Assembly (NCBI GenBank): GCA_900068845.1
Contig: CEFQ01000005.1
Location: forward strand, 988,475-1,052,474
DNA from: Enterobacter ludwigii
GTDB lineage: Bacteria > Pseudomonadota > Gammaproteobacteria > Enterobacterales > Enterobacteriaceae
Direction of reading: 5' to 3'
DNA length: 64,000 nucleotides
Shown here: positions 18,958-29,763 of the stretch, one piece after another
Position numbering within the stretch: position 1 is the stretch's first letter
How the letters are laid out: each line of letters starts with the position of its first letter
The notes under the pieces: model-generated
Databases searched by the model: none
What the model was told of the DNA's origin: nothing
What the model saw: the letters and a program-made list of their open reading frames with translations, nothing else
Translations under genes and position numbers: made by a program

Positions 18958-20319
18958 TCACTCCTGCTTCCAGCGCGGCAGCCTCAACGTCAACTCCAAC
19001 CCACCTTCCGGGCGATTGACCGCCTGAACCTCACCGTGATGCGCCAGAATCACTTTCCGCACAATAGACAGCCCCAAGCCGTACCCTTTACCCATTAGCG
19101 GAGAGTTCACGCGGACAAAAGGATCGAAGATGCTGGAGAGCTTCTCATCGTCAACGCCCGGTCCCTGATCGCGCACGCTAATCGCCAGCCATTGATTTTC
19201 CGCCTGCAAGCGCACATTGATATGCTGCCCTTTATGCGAGAAACGCAGCGCATTACGCAACACATTCTCCACGCCACGGCGAATCAGCTCCGCATTGCCG
19301 TGAACGGTATAATCCGCATTCTCATCGACCTGAAAATCAACTTTCACGCCCGGAATTTGTGCCTCATAGCGCACATCGGTCACCACTGCATGCAGCAGGC
19401 CGGTTAAGTCAAAATACTGTTCGCCTGGCATACTCTCGTGTTCGGCACGCGAAAGCGTCAGCAGCTCGCCAATCATCTTATCAAGGCGTCGTGCTTCTTC
19501 ATCAATACGATTAAGTGAGGATTCCACTGATTCCGGCGTCTGGCGCGCCAGGCCGGTCGCCAGTTGCAATCGCGCCAGCGGCGAGCGCAGCTCGTGCGAA
19601 ATATCATGCAGCAGCTCCTCACGCGCTTTCACCAATGTATCAAGGCGCTCCACCATCGCATCAAAATCCTGTGCAACGTTCGAAAGCTCATCATGACGTT
19701 TACGCATCACCGGATAGAGCCGCACCGACAGGTCGCCGCTGGAGACACGCGCAAAGCCTTCGCGTAGCTGCCGCATAGGCCGTGTCAGATTCCACGCCAG
19801 CAGCAGGCTAAACAGCAGCCCCAGCGCGCCAGCAAAAGTGAACATGGGTTCAGGAATATTGAGGATGCGGCGTGGTCGGCCACCGCCCATTGAGCTGTCT
19901 TCACGGAGGCCTTTGACGTCGTAACGCAGTTCGTACTGTTTACCATCCTGCCCTTTTACCCAACGCACAATCACATCGGGAAAAGGCCCCTGAAAGGGTT
20001 CATTGATGCTTTCTGGCGGCGCATTAGTGGGCGTCGCGGCGGGTTTGTCGTGCTGGATCACCGAGAAGAATTGCCGATCGTTCGGTTCCCAGTCGGCCAT
20101 CATGTCATCAAGTGAGCTGGGTCCACCGCGCTCCAGCACTGAAACCGCAGACGCCATTTGCAGATTAACAATGCGACGAGTTGCTACCAGTTCAGGCGGC
20201 TCATGACGATTACCGGAGAGCGTAAAGCCCAGCCACAAAAGCTGGCTAATGATGACGAACACAATCCAGAAGCCCAGCAAAATCTTCCAGAACATGCGGC
20301 CGCGATAGCTGTGTTTCAT
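18958..20319 (-). CDS. Sensor histidine kinase, CpxA-like
   Basis: A 453-residue membrane sensor kinase. It has an N-terminal transmembrane helix (about residues 11-32), a periplasmic domain of roughly 125 residues rich in Pro and charged residues, a second transmembrane helix near residue 165, then HAMP, a HisKA domain with HDISHELRSPLARLQLATGLA, and an HATPase domain with NVLRNALRFS, DQGPGVDD and GKGYGLGLSIV. The cytoplasmic part resembles CpxA/PfeS-type kinases but the periplasmic domain does not look like CpxA. It overlaps the response-regulator gene by 4 nt. The pair stands where E. coli has pdxK-yfeK-yfeS. The stimulus is unknown. Confidence 0.9.
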   Translation of the reverse strand: MKHSYRGRMFWKILLGFWIVFVIISQLLWLGFTLSGNRHEPPELVATRRIVNLQMASAVSVLERGGPSSLDDMMADWEPNDRQFFSVIQHDKPAATPTNAPPESINEPFQGPFPDVIVRWVKGQDGKQYELRYDVKGLREDSSMGGGRPRRILNIPEPMFTFAGALGLLFSLLLAWNLTRPMRQLREGFARVSSGDLSVRLYPVMRKRHDELSNVAQDFDAMVERLDTLVKAREELLHDISHELRSPLARLQLATGLARQTPESVESSLNRIDEEARRLDKMIGELLTLSRAEHESMPGEQYFDLTGLLHAVVTDVRYEAQIPGVKVDFQVDENADYTVHGNAELIRRGVENVLRNALRFSHKGQHINVRLQAENQWLAISVRDQGPGVDDEKLSSIFDPFVRVNSPLMGKGYGLGLSIVRKVILAHHGEVQAVNRPEGGLELTLRLPRWKQE

Positions 20320-20996
20320 CGAATGCGATAACCAATACTGCGCACAGTTTCAATGTTGACGCTGTCGGCGGTTAACGCAGCCAGCTTTTGACGGATATTA
20401 CTGATATGCACATCGACGCTACGATCGTAGGCTTCGCGCGGGCGGCCCAACCCTTTTTCCGATAGCTCATCTTTCGACACCACGCGATCCGGCGCGCGCA
20501 GCAGCAGATCCAGCAAATTAAACTCCGAAGCCGTCAGGTCGAACGCTTTGCCCTGCCACTCGGTAATGCGCGTGGCGGGATTGAGGCTCAGATCGCCCCA
20601 ACGCAGCAGCTCTTTCTTATCGGGCAGCGGGGTTTGATCTTCAAAACGACGCAGCACGGCACGCAGACGGGCCACCAGCTCACGCGGATAGCACGGTTTC
20701 GGCATATAGTCGTCCGCCCCCATTTCGAGGCCGATGACACGATCAATGTTATCGCCTTTAGCGGTCAGCATAATCACCGGTAAACGGCTGTTCTGCCGTA
20801 CCTGACGCAGCACATCGATACCGCTCATATCAGGCAGCATGATGTCGAGAATCATTGCGGTATAGTTGCCCGATAACGCGCCTTCCACACCGGCGCTCCC
20901 GGTTAAAACCAGTTGTGTCTCAAAACCTTCACCAATCAGGTATTGGCTCAACATGGTGCCAAGTTCTACATCATCATCTACCAGCAGAATTTTCAT
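20316..20996 (-). CDS. OmpR/CpxR-family response regulator
   Basis: A 226-residue response regulator. The receiver domain has the acidic pocket in LLVDDDVE, the phospho-acceptor Asp51 in AMILDIMLPD and Lys100 in ADDYMPKP. The C-terminal winged-helix domain has YDRSVDVHISNIRQKL and ends at GYRIR. It resembles CpxR in several motifs, yet it is a separate gene paired with the kinase at 18958-20319, from which its stop is separated by a 4-nt overlap. Target genes are unknown. It is presumably transcribed from the gap 20997-21111. Confidence 0.92.
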   Translation of the reverse strand: MKILLVDDDVELGTMLSQYLIGEGFETQLVLTGSAGVEGALSGNYTAMILDIMLPDMSGIDVLRQVRQNSRLPVIMLTAKGDNIDRVIGLEMGADDYMPKPCYPRELVARLRAVLRRFEDQTPLPDKKELLRWGDLSLNPATRITEWQGKAFDLTASEFNLLDLLLRAPDRVVSKDELSEKGLGRPREAYDRSVDVHISNIRQKLAALTADSVNIETVRSIGYRIR

Positions 20997-21111
20997 CTTT
21001 ATCTCTCGCGTAAATTGCCGCTATTTTGTCCTGACTCCGCAACGAACGCAGCCGGTTTTACGCGATCCTTACGTTGCTACCGCCAGACGATTATTACGAA
21101 GACTATAGACA

Positions 21112-21149
21112 AAAATGGCCTGGGCGTACTATCACAATACGCACAGGCC
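21112..21149 (-). terminator. Terminator after cysM
   Basis: On the minus strand, GGCCTG-T-GCGTA pairs with TACGC-CC-AGGCC around a 9-nt loop, followed by ATTTTTGTC. It lies just downstream of the cysM stop and ends the cysPTWAM transcript. Confidence 0.75.
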
Positions 21150-21172
21150 AGAGAATCTGCAGGAAAGAGGAA

Positions 21173-22054
21173 TCAGTGGAAAACGCCGGTGGAGAGATAG
21201 CGGTCGCCGCGATCGCAAATAATCGCCACCACCACGCTGCCAGGCTGTGCTGTCGCGATGCGCAAGGCGCCAGCAACCGCGCCGCCAGAGCTGACGCCAC
21301 AGAAAACCCCTTCGCGCTGCGCCAGCGCACGCATGGTTTCTTCGGCTTCGTGCTGCGCCATATCCATCACTTCATCCACTAAGTCTGGACGAAAAATGCC
21401 GGGCAAATACGCCTCAGGCCAGCGCCGTATACCGGGAATACTGCTGCCCTCTTGCGGCTGCAGACCAATCACCTGCACCGCTGGCGCGAACTCTTTTAAA
21501 TAACGCCCCACGCCGCTAATGGTGCCGGTGGTGCCCATGCTGGAGACAAAATGCGTCATGCGTCCATGCGTTTGCCGCCAGATTTCCGGGCCCGTGGTGA
21601 GATAGTGGCCCAGCGGATTATCGGGATTGTTAAATTGGTCCAGCACCCGCCCTTCACCGCGATCGGCCATCGCCTGCGCCATGTCACGCGCCCCTTCCAT
21701 GCCCTGCTCGCGCGTCACCAGCAACAATTCAGCGCCATATGCGCGCATCGCATCCTGGCGCTCCTGGCTCATGTTCTCGGGCATTAGCAAGCGCAGCTTG
21801 TAGCCTTTCATCGCCGCAATCATCGCCAGCGCGATACCGGTGTTGCCGCTGGTGGCTTCAATTAAGGTATCACCCGGTTTGATGTCACCGCGCAACTCCG
21901 CCTGATGAATCATCGACCAGGCCGCGCGATCTTTCACTGAACCGGCTGGATTGTTGCCTTCCAGCTTTAGCCAGATCTCGCTGCCGTTATCAGGCGTCAG
22001 GCGCTGCAACTTAATCAACGGCGTGTTGCCGATGGTGTTTTCCAGTGTGGTCAC
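21173..22054 (-). CDS. cysM: Cysteine synthase B (O-acetylserine sulfhydrylase B)
   Basis: A 293-residue PLP enzyme that makes cysteine from O-acetylserine with sulfide, or S-sulfocysteine with thiosulfate. Lys41 in NPAGSVKDRAA binds PLP, and [12 protein letters not shown] and SSMGTTGTISGVGRY are the substrate and phosphate loops. It is more compact than CysK, as expected for CysM. It follows cysA on the minus strand after 72 nt, so thiosulfate uptake (CysP) and its use are in one operon. Confidence 0.95.
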   Translation of the reverse strand: MTTLENTIGNTPLIKLQRLTPDNGSEIWLKLEGNNPAGSVKDRAAWSMIHQAELRGDIKPGDTLIEATSGNTGIALAMIAAMKGYKLRLLMPENMSQERQDAMRAYGAELLLVTREQGMEGARDMAQAMADRGEGRVLDQFNNPDNPLGHYLTTGPEIWRQTHGRMTHFVSSMGTTGTISGVGRYLKEFAPAVQVIGLQPQEGSSIPGIRRWPEAYLPGIFRPDLVDEVMDMAQHEAEETMRALAQREGVFCGVSSGGAVAGALRIATAQPGSVVVAIICDRGDRYLSTGVFH

Positions 22055-22089
22055 GGTTTGATTCCAGACGAAAAAGGGGCAAATAAAAC

Positions 22090-22108
22090 GGGCGGGAAAG
22101 TCCCGCCC
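22090..22108 (-). other. Intercistronic hairpin between cysA and cysM
   Basis: A perfect 8-bp stem GGGCGGGA/TCCCGCCC with a 3-nt loop. On the minus strand it is followed by GTTTTATTTG, a weak T-run. It could reduce read-through into cysM or define the 3' end of a shorter cysPTWA message. Confidence 0.6.
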
Positions 22109-22126
22109 GAAGGAGTGTCAAAAATA

Positions 22127-23215
22127 TCAGGCGCTCTCGGCAAAGGCAACCGGGCGCAGCGGCGTAGTGCCATGGTAAATTCGCGCCTGTTGCAGGCCAA
22201 TGAACAGGCGTTCACCGCGAATCGGCGCGTTATGATCGCCATCGAACACCACGGAGAACACATCACCTTGCCAGCCGCTCGGCTGCACTACCAGCTGCCA
22301 GAAGTGGCCGCGCGGGCTGATCTCCAGCACCTGCACCGGCAGCGGGGTTTCGAGGCTGCTCTGGCGCGATATATCGATTTCCCATGGACGCAGGAACAGC
22401 TCAACCTTGCCTTGATGCGCGGGCGTATAACCCAGCGGCCAGCGATGCGCAGCAACATGGAACTGCGATCCATGCACTTCACCGTCAAAGCGATTTACTT
22501 CACCCAGGAATTCGAGCACAAAGCGCGTCGATGGATCGCGCCATACGTCATCTGGCGTACCCACCTGTTCAATATTGCCCTGGCTCATTACCACTACGGT
22601 GTCCGCCACTTCCATTGCTTCTTCCTGATCGTGAGTGACGAACACGCTGGTGAATTTCAACTCTTCATGCAGCTGACGCAGCCAGCGACGCAGCTCTTTA
22701 CGCACTTGCGCATCAAGCGCACCAAACGGTTCGTCCAGCAGCAGAATTTGCGGTTCAACGGCCAACGCACGCGCCAACGCCACACGCTGTTTCTGTCCAC
22801 CCGAAAGCTGCGCCGGGAAACGGTTTGCCAGATGTGCCAGCTGCACCATCTCCAGCAGACGCGTTACGCGTTTTTTGATCTCTGCGGCACCTGGTCGCTC
22901 ACGGCGCGGCAACACCGTCAAACCAAAGGCGATATTGTCGAACACCGTCATATGGCGGAACAGCGCATAGTGCTGGAACACAAAGCCAACCTGACGATCG
23001 CGTGCATGGATGCGGCTCACGTCTTTGCCATTAAAATGGATTTGCCCGCTATTCTGATGCTCCAACCCGGCGATAATGCGCAGCAGCGTGGTTTTCCCGG
23101 AACCGGAGGGGCCCAGCAGCGCCACCATCTTGCCGGAAGGAATATCCAGAGAGATGTCGTTCAGTACCGATGTGCGGTCAAACGCTTTGTTAATGTGTTT
23201 AATCTCAATGCTCAT
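22127..23215 (-). CDS. cysA: Sulfate/thiosulfate ABC transporter ATP-binding protein CysA
   Basis: A 362-residue ABC ATPase energising sulfate and thiosulfate import. Walker [13 protein letters not shown], signature [15 protein letters not shown], Walker [12 protein letters not shown] and switch [13 protein letters not shown] are all intact in the first 230 residues. The C-terminal 120 residues form the regulatory TOBE-like domain. Its start overlaps the cysW stop by 11 nt, pointing to coupled translation. Part of cysPTWAM; the operon is expected to be activated by CysB. Confidence 0.96.
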   Translation of the reverse strand: MSIEIKHINKAFDRTSVLNDISLDIPSGKMVALLGPSGSGKTTLLRIIAGLEHQNSGQIHFNGKDVSRIHARDRQVGFVFQHYALFRHMTVFDNIAFGLTVLPRRERPGAAEIKKRVTRLLEMVQLAHLANRFPAQLSGGQKQRVALARALAVEPQILLLDEPFGALDAQVRKELRRWLRQLHEELKFTSVFVTHDQEEAMEVADTVVVMSQGNIEQVGTPDDVWRDPSTRFVLEFLGEVNRFDGEVHGSQFHVAAHRWPLGYTPAHQGKVELFLRPWEIDISRQSSLETPLPVQVLEISPRGHFWQLVVQPSGWQGDVFSVVFDGDHNAPIRGERLFIGLQQARIYHGTTPLRPVAFAESA

Positions 23216-24077
23216 GATTTTCCTCCTGTAGGCGCTTCTGCTGATGCTCTAATCGCCACTGCACCACGCTTTTCAGAAACAGCGTTACAATTGCCATCAG
23301 GGTCAACAGCGCGGCGGCGGTAAAGGCGCCCACGGTGTTGTAATCCTGATGCAGTAATTCAACCTGAAGCGGCAAAGTATAGGTTTCGCCGCGAATCGAT
23401 CCCGACACGACAGAGACCGCACCAAATTCACCAATCGCACGTGCGTTGGTCAGCACCACGCCATACATCAGTGCCCAACGAATATTCGGCAATGTCACGC
23501 GGCGGAACATCTGCCAGCCAGATGCGCCTAGCAGCACCGCGGCTTCATCTTCATGACTGCCCTGGCTCAGCATCACCGGCACCAATTCACGCACCACAAA
23601 CGGACAGGTCACGAAGATAGTGGCCAGCACCATGCCAGGCCAGGAGAACATCACCTGAATATTATGTGCATCCAGCCAGCCACCCGCCGGGCCATTAACG
23701 CCCCAGAACAGCAGATACATTAAACCGGCAACCACCGGCGACACGGCAAAGGGAATATCAAAAAGCGTCAACAGCAGTTGGCGACCCGGGAAGGTAAAGC
23801 GCGTCACCAGCCACGCCAGCAGCGTACCGAACACCATATTTACCGGCACGGTAATCAGCGCCACTAACAGGGTCAGCCAGATAGCATGCAGCATGTCGCC
23901 ATCTTTCAGGTTACTCAGCGAGGCGACCAAACCCTGGTTAAGGGCTTCCCAGAAGATGGAGACCATCGGCACCACCAACAGCAGAATGGAAACCAGCGCG
24001 CCAATGCCAATCAGCAGCCACTTGCCCCAGTTGATGGGTTGGCGATCGGCGTGATTAATGTGTGAAATCTCCGCCAT
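23205..24077 (-). CDS. cysW: Sulfate/thiosulfate ABC transporter permease CysW
   Basis: A 290-residue inner-membrane permease with six predicted helices. The EAA-type loop that docks on CysA is seen as [22 protein letters not shown]. It pairs with CysT to form the channel. Gene order and 1-nt overlap with cysT support the call. Confidence 0.95.
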   Translation of the reverse strand: MAEISHINHADRQPINWGKWLLIGIGALVSILLLVVPMVSIFWEALNQGLVASLSNLKDGDMLHAIWLTLLVALITVPVNMVFGTLLAWLVTRFTFPGRQLLLTLFDIPFAVSPVVAGLMYLLFWGVNGPAGGWLDAHNIQVMFSWPGMVLATIFVTCPFVVRELVPVMLSQGSHEDEAAVLLGASGWQMFRRVTLPNIRWALMYGVVLTNARAIGEFGAVSVVSGSIRGETYTLPLQVELLHQDYNTVGAFTAAALLTLMAIVTLFLKSVVQWRLEHQQKRLQEENHEH

Positions 24078-24910
24078 CAGTGGCCTCCTAAACGACGGCC
24101 AAAGCGGCTCTGCAAGGTATTAATGGCGAAAAGCAGCAGCAATGAAGCCGCCATGATCACCGACGCGATAGCACTTGCTGCCGGATAATCGAACTCCTGC
24201 AGTCGCACGAAAATCATTAGTGAGGTCACTTCCGTTTTCCACGCGATGTTACCGGCAATGAAAATCACCGCACCGAACTCACCGATGCTGCGGGTAAACG
24301 ACAACGCGGTACCGGCCAGCAATGCCGGCGCCACTTCAGGTAATACCACGCGACGGAAACTCTGCCAGCGTGTGGCGCCAAGGGTTTCCGCTGCTTCTTC
24401 ATATTCCGGCCCTAACTCTTCCAGTACCGGCTGCACGGTACGCACCACAAACGGAATGCTGGTAAACGCCATGGCAACCGCGATGCCGAGCCAAGTGTAA
24501 GAGACTTTGATATCAAAATGCGCCAGCCACTGACCGTACCAGCCGTTAACCGAAAACAGGCCTGCCAGCGTTAAACCGGCTACCGCGGTAGGCAGCGCAA
24601 ACGGTAAATCCATCAAACCGTCCAGCAGCGTACGTCCCGGGAAGCGATAGCGCGTTAAAATCCACGCCATCAGCATGCCGAACACCGCATTGAACAGTGA
24701 GGCAACGCCCGCCGCCAGAATCGTGACTTTATACGCGGCGATCAGCTGCGGATGACTGATCACAGCCCAGTATTGTGCCAGCGTCATCTGCGACAGTTGC
24801 ATCAGCAACGCGCTGATCGGCAGCAACAGAATCAGGCAGGTGAACAGCAAACTGGTGCCAAGGCTTAAGCCAAAGCCCGGCAATACCCGTTTTTGAGCAA
24901 GCGCGAACAT
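24077..24910 (-). CDS. cysT: Sulfate/thiosulfate ABC transporter permease CysT
   Basis: A 277-residue inner-membrane permease with six predicted helices and the docking loop YEEAAETLGATRWQSFRRVVLP. It is called CysT or CysU. It overlaps both neighbours by one base, so cysP, cysT, cysW and cysA form a tightly coupled unit. Confidence 0.95.
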   Translation of the reverse strand: MFALAQKRVLPGFGLSLGTSLLFTCLILLLPISALLMQLSQMTLAQYWAVISHPQLIAAYKVTILAAGVASLFNAVFGMLMAWILTRYRFPGRTLLDGLMDLPFALPTAVAGLTLAGLFSVNGWYGQWLAHFDIKVSYTWLGIAVAMAFTSIPFVVRTVQPVLEELGPEYEEAAETLGATRWQSFRRVVLPEVAPALLAGTALSFTRSIGEFGAVIFIAGNIAWKTEVTSLMIFVRLQEFDYPAASAIASVIMAASLLLLFAINTLQSRFGRRLGGH

Positions 24911-25926
24911 TACCCGCGCCCCGCAGCCAGTAATTTGTCCAGCTCACCGTCGCTGGCAAAATGGGTTTTCATCACCTTCTCCCAGCCGCCAAATGCGTCG
25001 TTAACGTTAAACAGTTCGGTTTGCGGGAAGCGATCCTTTTGCTCCGCCATCAGCTGTGGGTTGTTCACGCGATAGTAGTAATGAGTGATAATTTTCTGCG
25101 CTTCAGGCGTATAGAGATAATTCAGATACGCTTTCGCGGCATCGGCGGTGCCATTGTGCTCGACATTTTTATCGACCCACGCCACCGGGAACTCCGCCAG
25201 AATATTGGTTTTCGGCACGATGACTTCGTACTCATCTTTGCCGTACTGATTGCGAATATTATTCACTTCCGATTCAAAGCTAATCAGCACATCGCCCAAG
25301 CCGCGCTCAGCAAAGGTGGTGGTGGCACCGCGACCGCCGGTATCAAACACCTCGACGTTCTTCAGGAACTTCGCCATAAAGGCTTCGGTTTTGGCTTTAT
25401 CTTTGCCATCAGCCTGATCGGCAGCGCCCCACGCGGCCAGATAGGTATAACGCCCATTACCCGAGGTTTTAGGATTAGGGAAAATCAGCTTCACGTTGTC
25501 GTGCGCCAAATCGGCCCAGCTGTGAATCTGCTTCGGGTTACCTTTACGCACCAGAAACGCCATGGTGGAGTAAAACGGTGAGCTGCTGTTGGGCAAACGT
25601 TGTTGCCAGTCAGCGGGAATCAGTTGGCCTTTGTCATGCAGCACCTGCACATCAGTCACCTGATTGTAGGTCACCACATCGGCGCGCAGACCTTGCAGAA
25701 TCGCCAGCGCCTGTTTGGAAGAACCCGCGTGCGACTGCTTGATGGTCAGCTTGTCATTGGGGTGTGCAGCGTCCCATTGCTTTTCAAATGGCGCATTCAG
25801 GGCAACGAACAGTTCGCGTGAAACGTCGTAAGAGCTATTCAGCAACTCAGTCGCTTGCACCGCACTTGCTAAAGCACACGAAAGCGCGATACCGCCAAGC
25901 CATTTTTTCGAAATCGGAAGTGTCAT
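24910..25926 (-). CDS. cysP: Thiosulfate/sulfate-binding periplasmic protein CysP
   Basis: A 338-residue periplasmic binding protein that delivers thiosulfate (and sulfate) to CysTWA. The first 25 residues form a signal peptide with basic start, hydrophobic core [10 protein letters not shown] and cleavage after AVQA. Mature motifs [13 protein letters not shown] and [12 protein letters not shown] are typical of the family; [15 protein letters not shown] and [12 protein letters not shown] form parts of the ligand pocket. It is the first gene of the operon, with about 160 bp of AT-rich DNA upstream. Confidence 0.95.
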   Translation of the reverse strand: MTLPISKKWLGGIALSCALASAVQATELLNSSYDVSRELFVALNAPFEKQWDAAHPNDKLTIKQSHAGSSKQALAILQGLRADVVTYNQVTDVQVLHDKGQLIPADWQQRLPNSSSPFYSTMAFLVRKGNPKQIHSWADLAHDNVKLIFPNPKTSGNGRYTYLAAWGAADQADGKDKAKTEAFMAKFLKNVEVFDTGGRGATTTFAERGLGDVLISFESEVNNIRNQYGKDEYEVIVPKTNILAEFPVAWVDKNVEHNGTADAAKAYLNYLYTPEAQKIITHYYYRVNNPQLMAEQKDRFPQTELFNVNDAFGGWEKVMKTHFASDGELDKLLAAGRG

Positions 25927-26088
25927 GCTGCACCCAGAAAGACGGCGATTAAGCCAATGCCATTAGATGCAGTCAGTGTATTTATAACTCAGGGGAAAGC
26001 TGTAACGGTTTTATATATCGTTTAGGGATTTCAAAGTCTAAAAAAGCATAAGACGGTGGGAGAGTTTATGTGATGAATGGGAATAATA
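25927..26088 (-). promoter_or_regulatory. AT-rich upstream region of cysP
   Basis: The gap between cysP and yfeY contains an AT-rich segment (about 25970-26060) that is the expected place for the CysB-activated promoter of cysPTWAM. I could not identify a convincing -10/-35 pair or CysB box by eye. Confidence 0.35.
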
Positions 26089-26110
26089 CGGACGGCCGCG
26101 TAGCCGTCCG
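26089..26110 (-). terminator. Hairpin after yfeY
   Basis: An 8-bp stem CGGACGGC/GCCGTCCG (26089-26096, 26103-26110) with a 6-nt loop, followed on the minus strand by GTATTATTCC. Confidence 0.6.
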
Positions 26111-26118
26111 CGTGCTGC

Positions 26119-26739
26119 TTAGCGCTGCCAAACAATCTTGCTGATTTTCCAGCTTTTTAAGGTATCGTCTGACGGCATTAAGCCTTCTGGTCCGTGCCAT
26201 TCACCGCTGTATATGTAGGCGATATGCTGGCTGCCCGGCGCACGGCACTCCACATCACGGGCATCGAGACCGGTGACCATTTTGCAGTTATTAAAGGCTT
26301 TGCTGAACTTATCACTGAACAGATCGCCGATTTTGCTGCCGTCTGCCGCTTTGGCCTCAGCGTCCTGCACTTCAATGCGTTCAACGCTGGTGCTGCCATT
26401 AATCACCAGTTTGACCTTGTCGCCGTCCAGCGCCTGCCAGAAATCCACCACCTTACCCTCCTGCGTGCGCATCCCCTGACGCAGTTTGTAATCGCCGTTA
26501 AGCGCTTTATTGATGGCCTCTTCCGACATCGAGGTCGTGCTCGTCAGGCCCGCAACGCCTTGCTCGGTTACCTCCAGCGATCCACCAAACCAACCGAGCG
26601 GATTGAGCGCTGACCAGTGATAGCTAAGCGGATTGTACCAATGGCTTTCGCTATCGCTCGCGCTGGTAGAGGAACCCGAACTGGCGCAGCCGGCCAGGAC
26701 CATGCTGCTAACCAGCAGTGCGTGACGAACAACTTTCAT
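26119..26739 (-). CDS. yfeY: Outer-membrane lipoprotein YfeY (DUF1131)
   Basis: A 206-residue lipoprotein. The signal peptide ends with lipobox LAGC (Cys18), followed by a Ser-rich linker. The body has the DUF1131 features HWSALNPLGWFGGSLEV and GMRTQEGKVVDFWQAL. E. coli YfeY is an RpoE-regulated lipoprotein of unknown function, and the gene order yfeY-yfeZ-ypeA upstream of amiA is the same. It is about 15 residues longer than I recall for E. coli. Confidence 0.85.
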   Translation of the reverse strand: MKVVRHALLVSSMVLAGCASSGSSTSASDSESHWYNPLSYHWSALNPLGWFGGSLEVTEQGVAGLTSTTSMSEEAINKALNGDYKLRQGMRTQEGKVVDFWQALDGDKVKLVINGSTSVERIEVQDAEAKAADGSKIGDLFSDKFSKAFNNCKMVTGLDARDVECRAPGSQHIAYIYSGEWHGPEGLMPSDDTLKSWKISKIVWQR

Positions 26740-26802
26740 GAAAACTCCTTGATCTGCTAAGCCGATTGGCGTGCCTGTTGGAGTCGCAAACCGGCAAAAA
26801 GT

Positions 26803-27264
26803 TTATTCGAAGTGCTGATGTTCCGGCAGAAAGCAGTCGCGTAACCGATGTTGGGTTAGCAGCCAGAGTAAGGCCAGCAAGTCAAACAGCGTCAATAACA
26901 GCGGCAGCGGCGAGTCAGGAAAGGCACCTTGCAGCAGGCTGGAACCTTGCCACAGTAGGCTGACTAGCAGCGATGCACTTAACACATGGCGCCAGTTTTG
27001 CCACAGACGCGGCCAGCGTTGACGATAGCCGGTCAGCAACATCCCCATCGCCGCAGGGATGCCTAACGCCAATCCCAGCCAGAAGCTTTGGCGATCGGGA
27101 TAGAACAGCGCCAGCAAATCATTGCCCTGCTGACGCGATGCTCCCGCCATCACCAGCAGCAGCCAGGTGCGCGCCTGCAACAACAGGATCAGCCAGAAAA
27201 GAAACGGCAGCCGCAGCTGCCCTTTCGCATCGTACTCTTCGGGAAGGTATTTCAAACCGACCAT
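26803..27264 (-). CDS. yfeZ: DUF2919 membrane protein YfeZ
   Basis: A 153-residue inner-membrane protein with four predicted helices (LPFLFWLILLLQARTWLLLV, FWLGLALGIPAAMGMLLTG, VLSASLLVSLLWQ and PLLLTLFDLLALLWLL). The family has no known function. Its ATG overlaps the ypeA stop (TAATG), which indicates translational coupling, and the order matches E. coli. Confidence 0.82.
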   Translation of the reverse strand: MVGLKYLPEEYDAKGQLRLPFLFWLILLLQARTWLLLVMAGASRQQGNDLLALFYPDRQSFWLGLALGIPAAMGMLLTGYRQRWPRLWQNWRHVLSASLLVSLLWQGSSLLQGAFPDSPLPLLLTLFDLLALLWLLTQHRLRDCFLPEHQHFE

Positions 27265-27689
27265 TAATATTCGCGATCTTCAATCAGACGCTTACCCAGC
27301 AGCAGTGAATCCACCGGCTCGTATTCAAGCTTTTCATAAAACGCGACGACCTGATCGTTCTCTTCGCGCACCATCAAATTAATTTTGGGACAGCCACGCG
27401 CAATCAACTTTTTCTCCAGTCGATTCATCAGTGCATTGGCAAAGCCACGTCCCTGATAATCAGGATGCACCGCCAGATAATAGACTGAACCACGGTGGCC
27501 GTCGTAGCCGCCCATTACCGTACCGACCACTTCACCGCCAACTTCCGCCACCAGAAACAGTTCCGGGTCGTGATTCATTTTGCGTTCGATGTCCAGCTCG
27601 GGATCGTTCCATGGACGTAACAAATCACAACGCTCCCAGAGCGTGATCACTTCTTCAAAATCTTCCTGGCGGAAAGAACGGATTTCCAT
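27264..27689 (-). CDS. ypeA: GNAT-family acetyltransferase YpeA
   Basis: A 141-residue GCN5-related N-acetyltransferase. The acetyl-CoA motif is [21 protein letters not shown] and the C-terminal half has [20 protein letters not shown] placed the start at the [14 protein letters not shown] methionine, which gives exactly the E. coli length; the frame is open for 15 further codons upstream. The acceptor substrate is unknown. It heads a ypeA-yfeZ unit. Confidence 0.88.
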   Translation of the reverse strand: MEIRSFRQEDFEEVITLWERCDLLRPWNDPELDIERKMNHDPELFLVAEVGGEVVGTVMGGYDGHRGSVYYLAVHPDYQGRGFANALMNRLEKKLIARGCPKINLMVREENDQVVAFYEKLEYEPVDSLLLGKRLIEDREY

Positions 27690-27888
27690 CGACGTTACCC
27701 TGCTGTTTGGCACAATTCGCTGATTATCACGCATTCTTTGCCAGGCGCAACCCTCACGCGCGACAACGGTGCAAAAAAAGCGCGACAGGGTTGTTAGTCA
27801 GTTGCAATAGAAAGTAAACACTTGAAATAGTTACGAGGTCGCCGCCTGGCCATTGTTACGCTATAACACTGGGCAGGATTTACCTGCC

Positions 27889-28758
27889 ATGGACCCGTTA
27901 ATGAAGAAGATTTCACTGCTAAAGCGCCTTACCAATCGTCGCCAACTGATCCTTTCCGGTTTAGCGCTGGCGGTGTTGTCACCGCGCGCCGTGCAGGCTA
28001 AAGAGCAAAATAACGATGTGCGTGTCAGCCCACGCCACACGCCACCGAAACCGGCTACCAACGGCAAACGCATCGTAATGATCGATCCTGGCCACGGCGG
28101 CATCGATTCCGGCGCAGTGGGCGAAGAGGGTTCGGAAGAGAAACATATCGTGCTGGCTATCGCCAACACCGTGAAGACGTTGCTGCAGTCGCATCCGCGC
28201 ATTGAAGTGCGTCTGACGCGCGACAGCGACCACTTTATTCCGCTCTATCAGCGCGTCGAAATTGCCCACCAGCACGGTGCTAACCTGTTTATGTCGATTC
28301 ACGCCGACGGTTACACCAGCCCGGATGCTAACGGCGCATCGGTGTTTGCCCTCTCCAATCGCGGTGCCAGCAGCGCGATGGCGCGCTATTTATCACAACG
28401 CGAAAACGACGCCGACAAAGTGGGCGGCGCCGAGGTGCAGGATAAAGATCATTATCTCAACCAGATTCTGTTCGATTTGGTGCAAACCGATACCATCCGC
28501 AACAGTCTGACGCTCGGTAAACACGTGCTGGACCAGATTCGTCCGGTGCATCATCTGCACAGCCAGCACACCGAACAGGCGGCGTTTGCGGTGCTGAAAT
28601 CGCCGTCGATTCCTTCGGTACTGGTGGAGACCTCCTTTATTACCAATCCGCGTGAGGAACAGTTGCTCGGCACGCAGGCGTTCCGCCAGAAAATTGCCAG
28701 CGCCATTGCCGACGGTATCGCCCGCTACTTTGATGAGGTCGATCGCCGCGAAGCATAG
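27889..28758 (+). CDS. amiA: N-acetylmuramoyl-L-alanine amidase AmiA
   Basis: A 289-residue periplasmic zinc amidase that cleaves septal peptidoglycan during daughter-cell separation. The N-terminus carries a Tat signal with NRRQLIL (Arg17-Arg18) and cleavage after AVQA. The catalytic domain has DPGHGGIDSGA, MSIHADG and VLVETSFITNPREE. The helix that blocks the active site until EnvC/ActS activation falls in the ASSAMARYLSQRENDADKVGG region. The ATG at 27889 gives the E. coli length; ATG at 27901 is an alternative. Followed after 48 nt by hemF, as in E. coli. Confidence 0.94.
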   Translation: MDPLMKKISLLKRLTNRRQLILSGLALAVLSPRAVQAKEQNNDVRVSPRHTPPKPATNGKRIVMIDPGHGGIDSGAVGEEGSEEKHIVLAIANTVKTLLQSHPRIEVRLTRDSDHFIPLYQRVEIAHQHGANLFMSIHADGYTSPDANGASVFALSNRGASSAMARYLSQRENDADKVGGAEVQDKDHYLNQILFDLVQTDTIRNSLTLGKHVLDQIRPVHHLHSQHTEQAAFAVLKSPSIPSVLVETSFITNPREEQLLGTQAFRQKIASAIADGIARYFDEVDRREA

Positions 28759-28803
28759 GCTTTATCCTGTGGTAGAATCGCGGCAAATTTCCGGAACGAG
28801 TGA

Positions 28804-29718
<915 letters not shown>

Positions 29719-29721
29719 CGT

Positions 29722-29763
29722 GTAGGGTCGCCATACATAGCGTAATGCCGATCAGTTGAGCGC
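29722..29763 (+). repeat. Terminal-repeat end of the TIR element (solo or outer copy)
   Basis: GTAGGGTCGCCATACATAGC followed by GTAATGCCGATCAGTTGAGC matches the left end of the element at 56113. It is complementary to the element end at 30258-30295, with 29 of 38 positions pairing by my count. It may be a truncated element or the outer end of a larger composite. Confidence 0.7.

Noticed and set aside
22058..23323. A 421-codon frame on the plus strand across cysA
   Set aside because: It is antisense to cysA and part of cysW and shows no recognisable domain.
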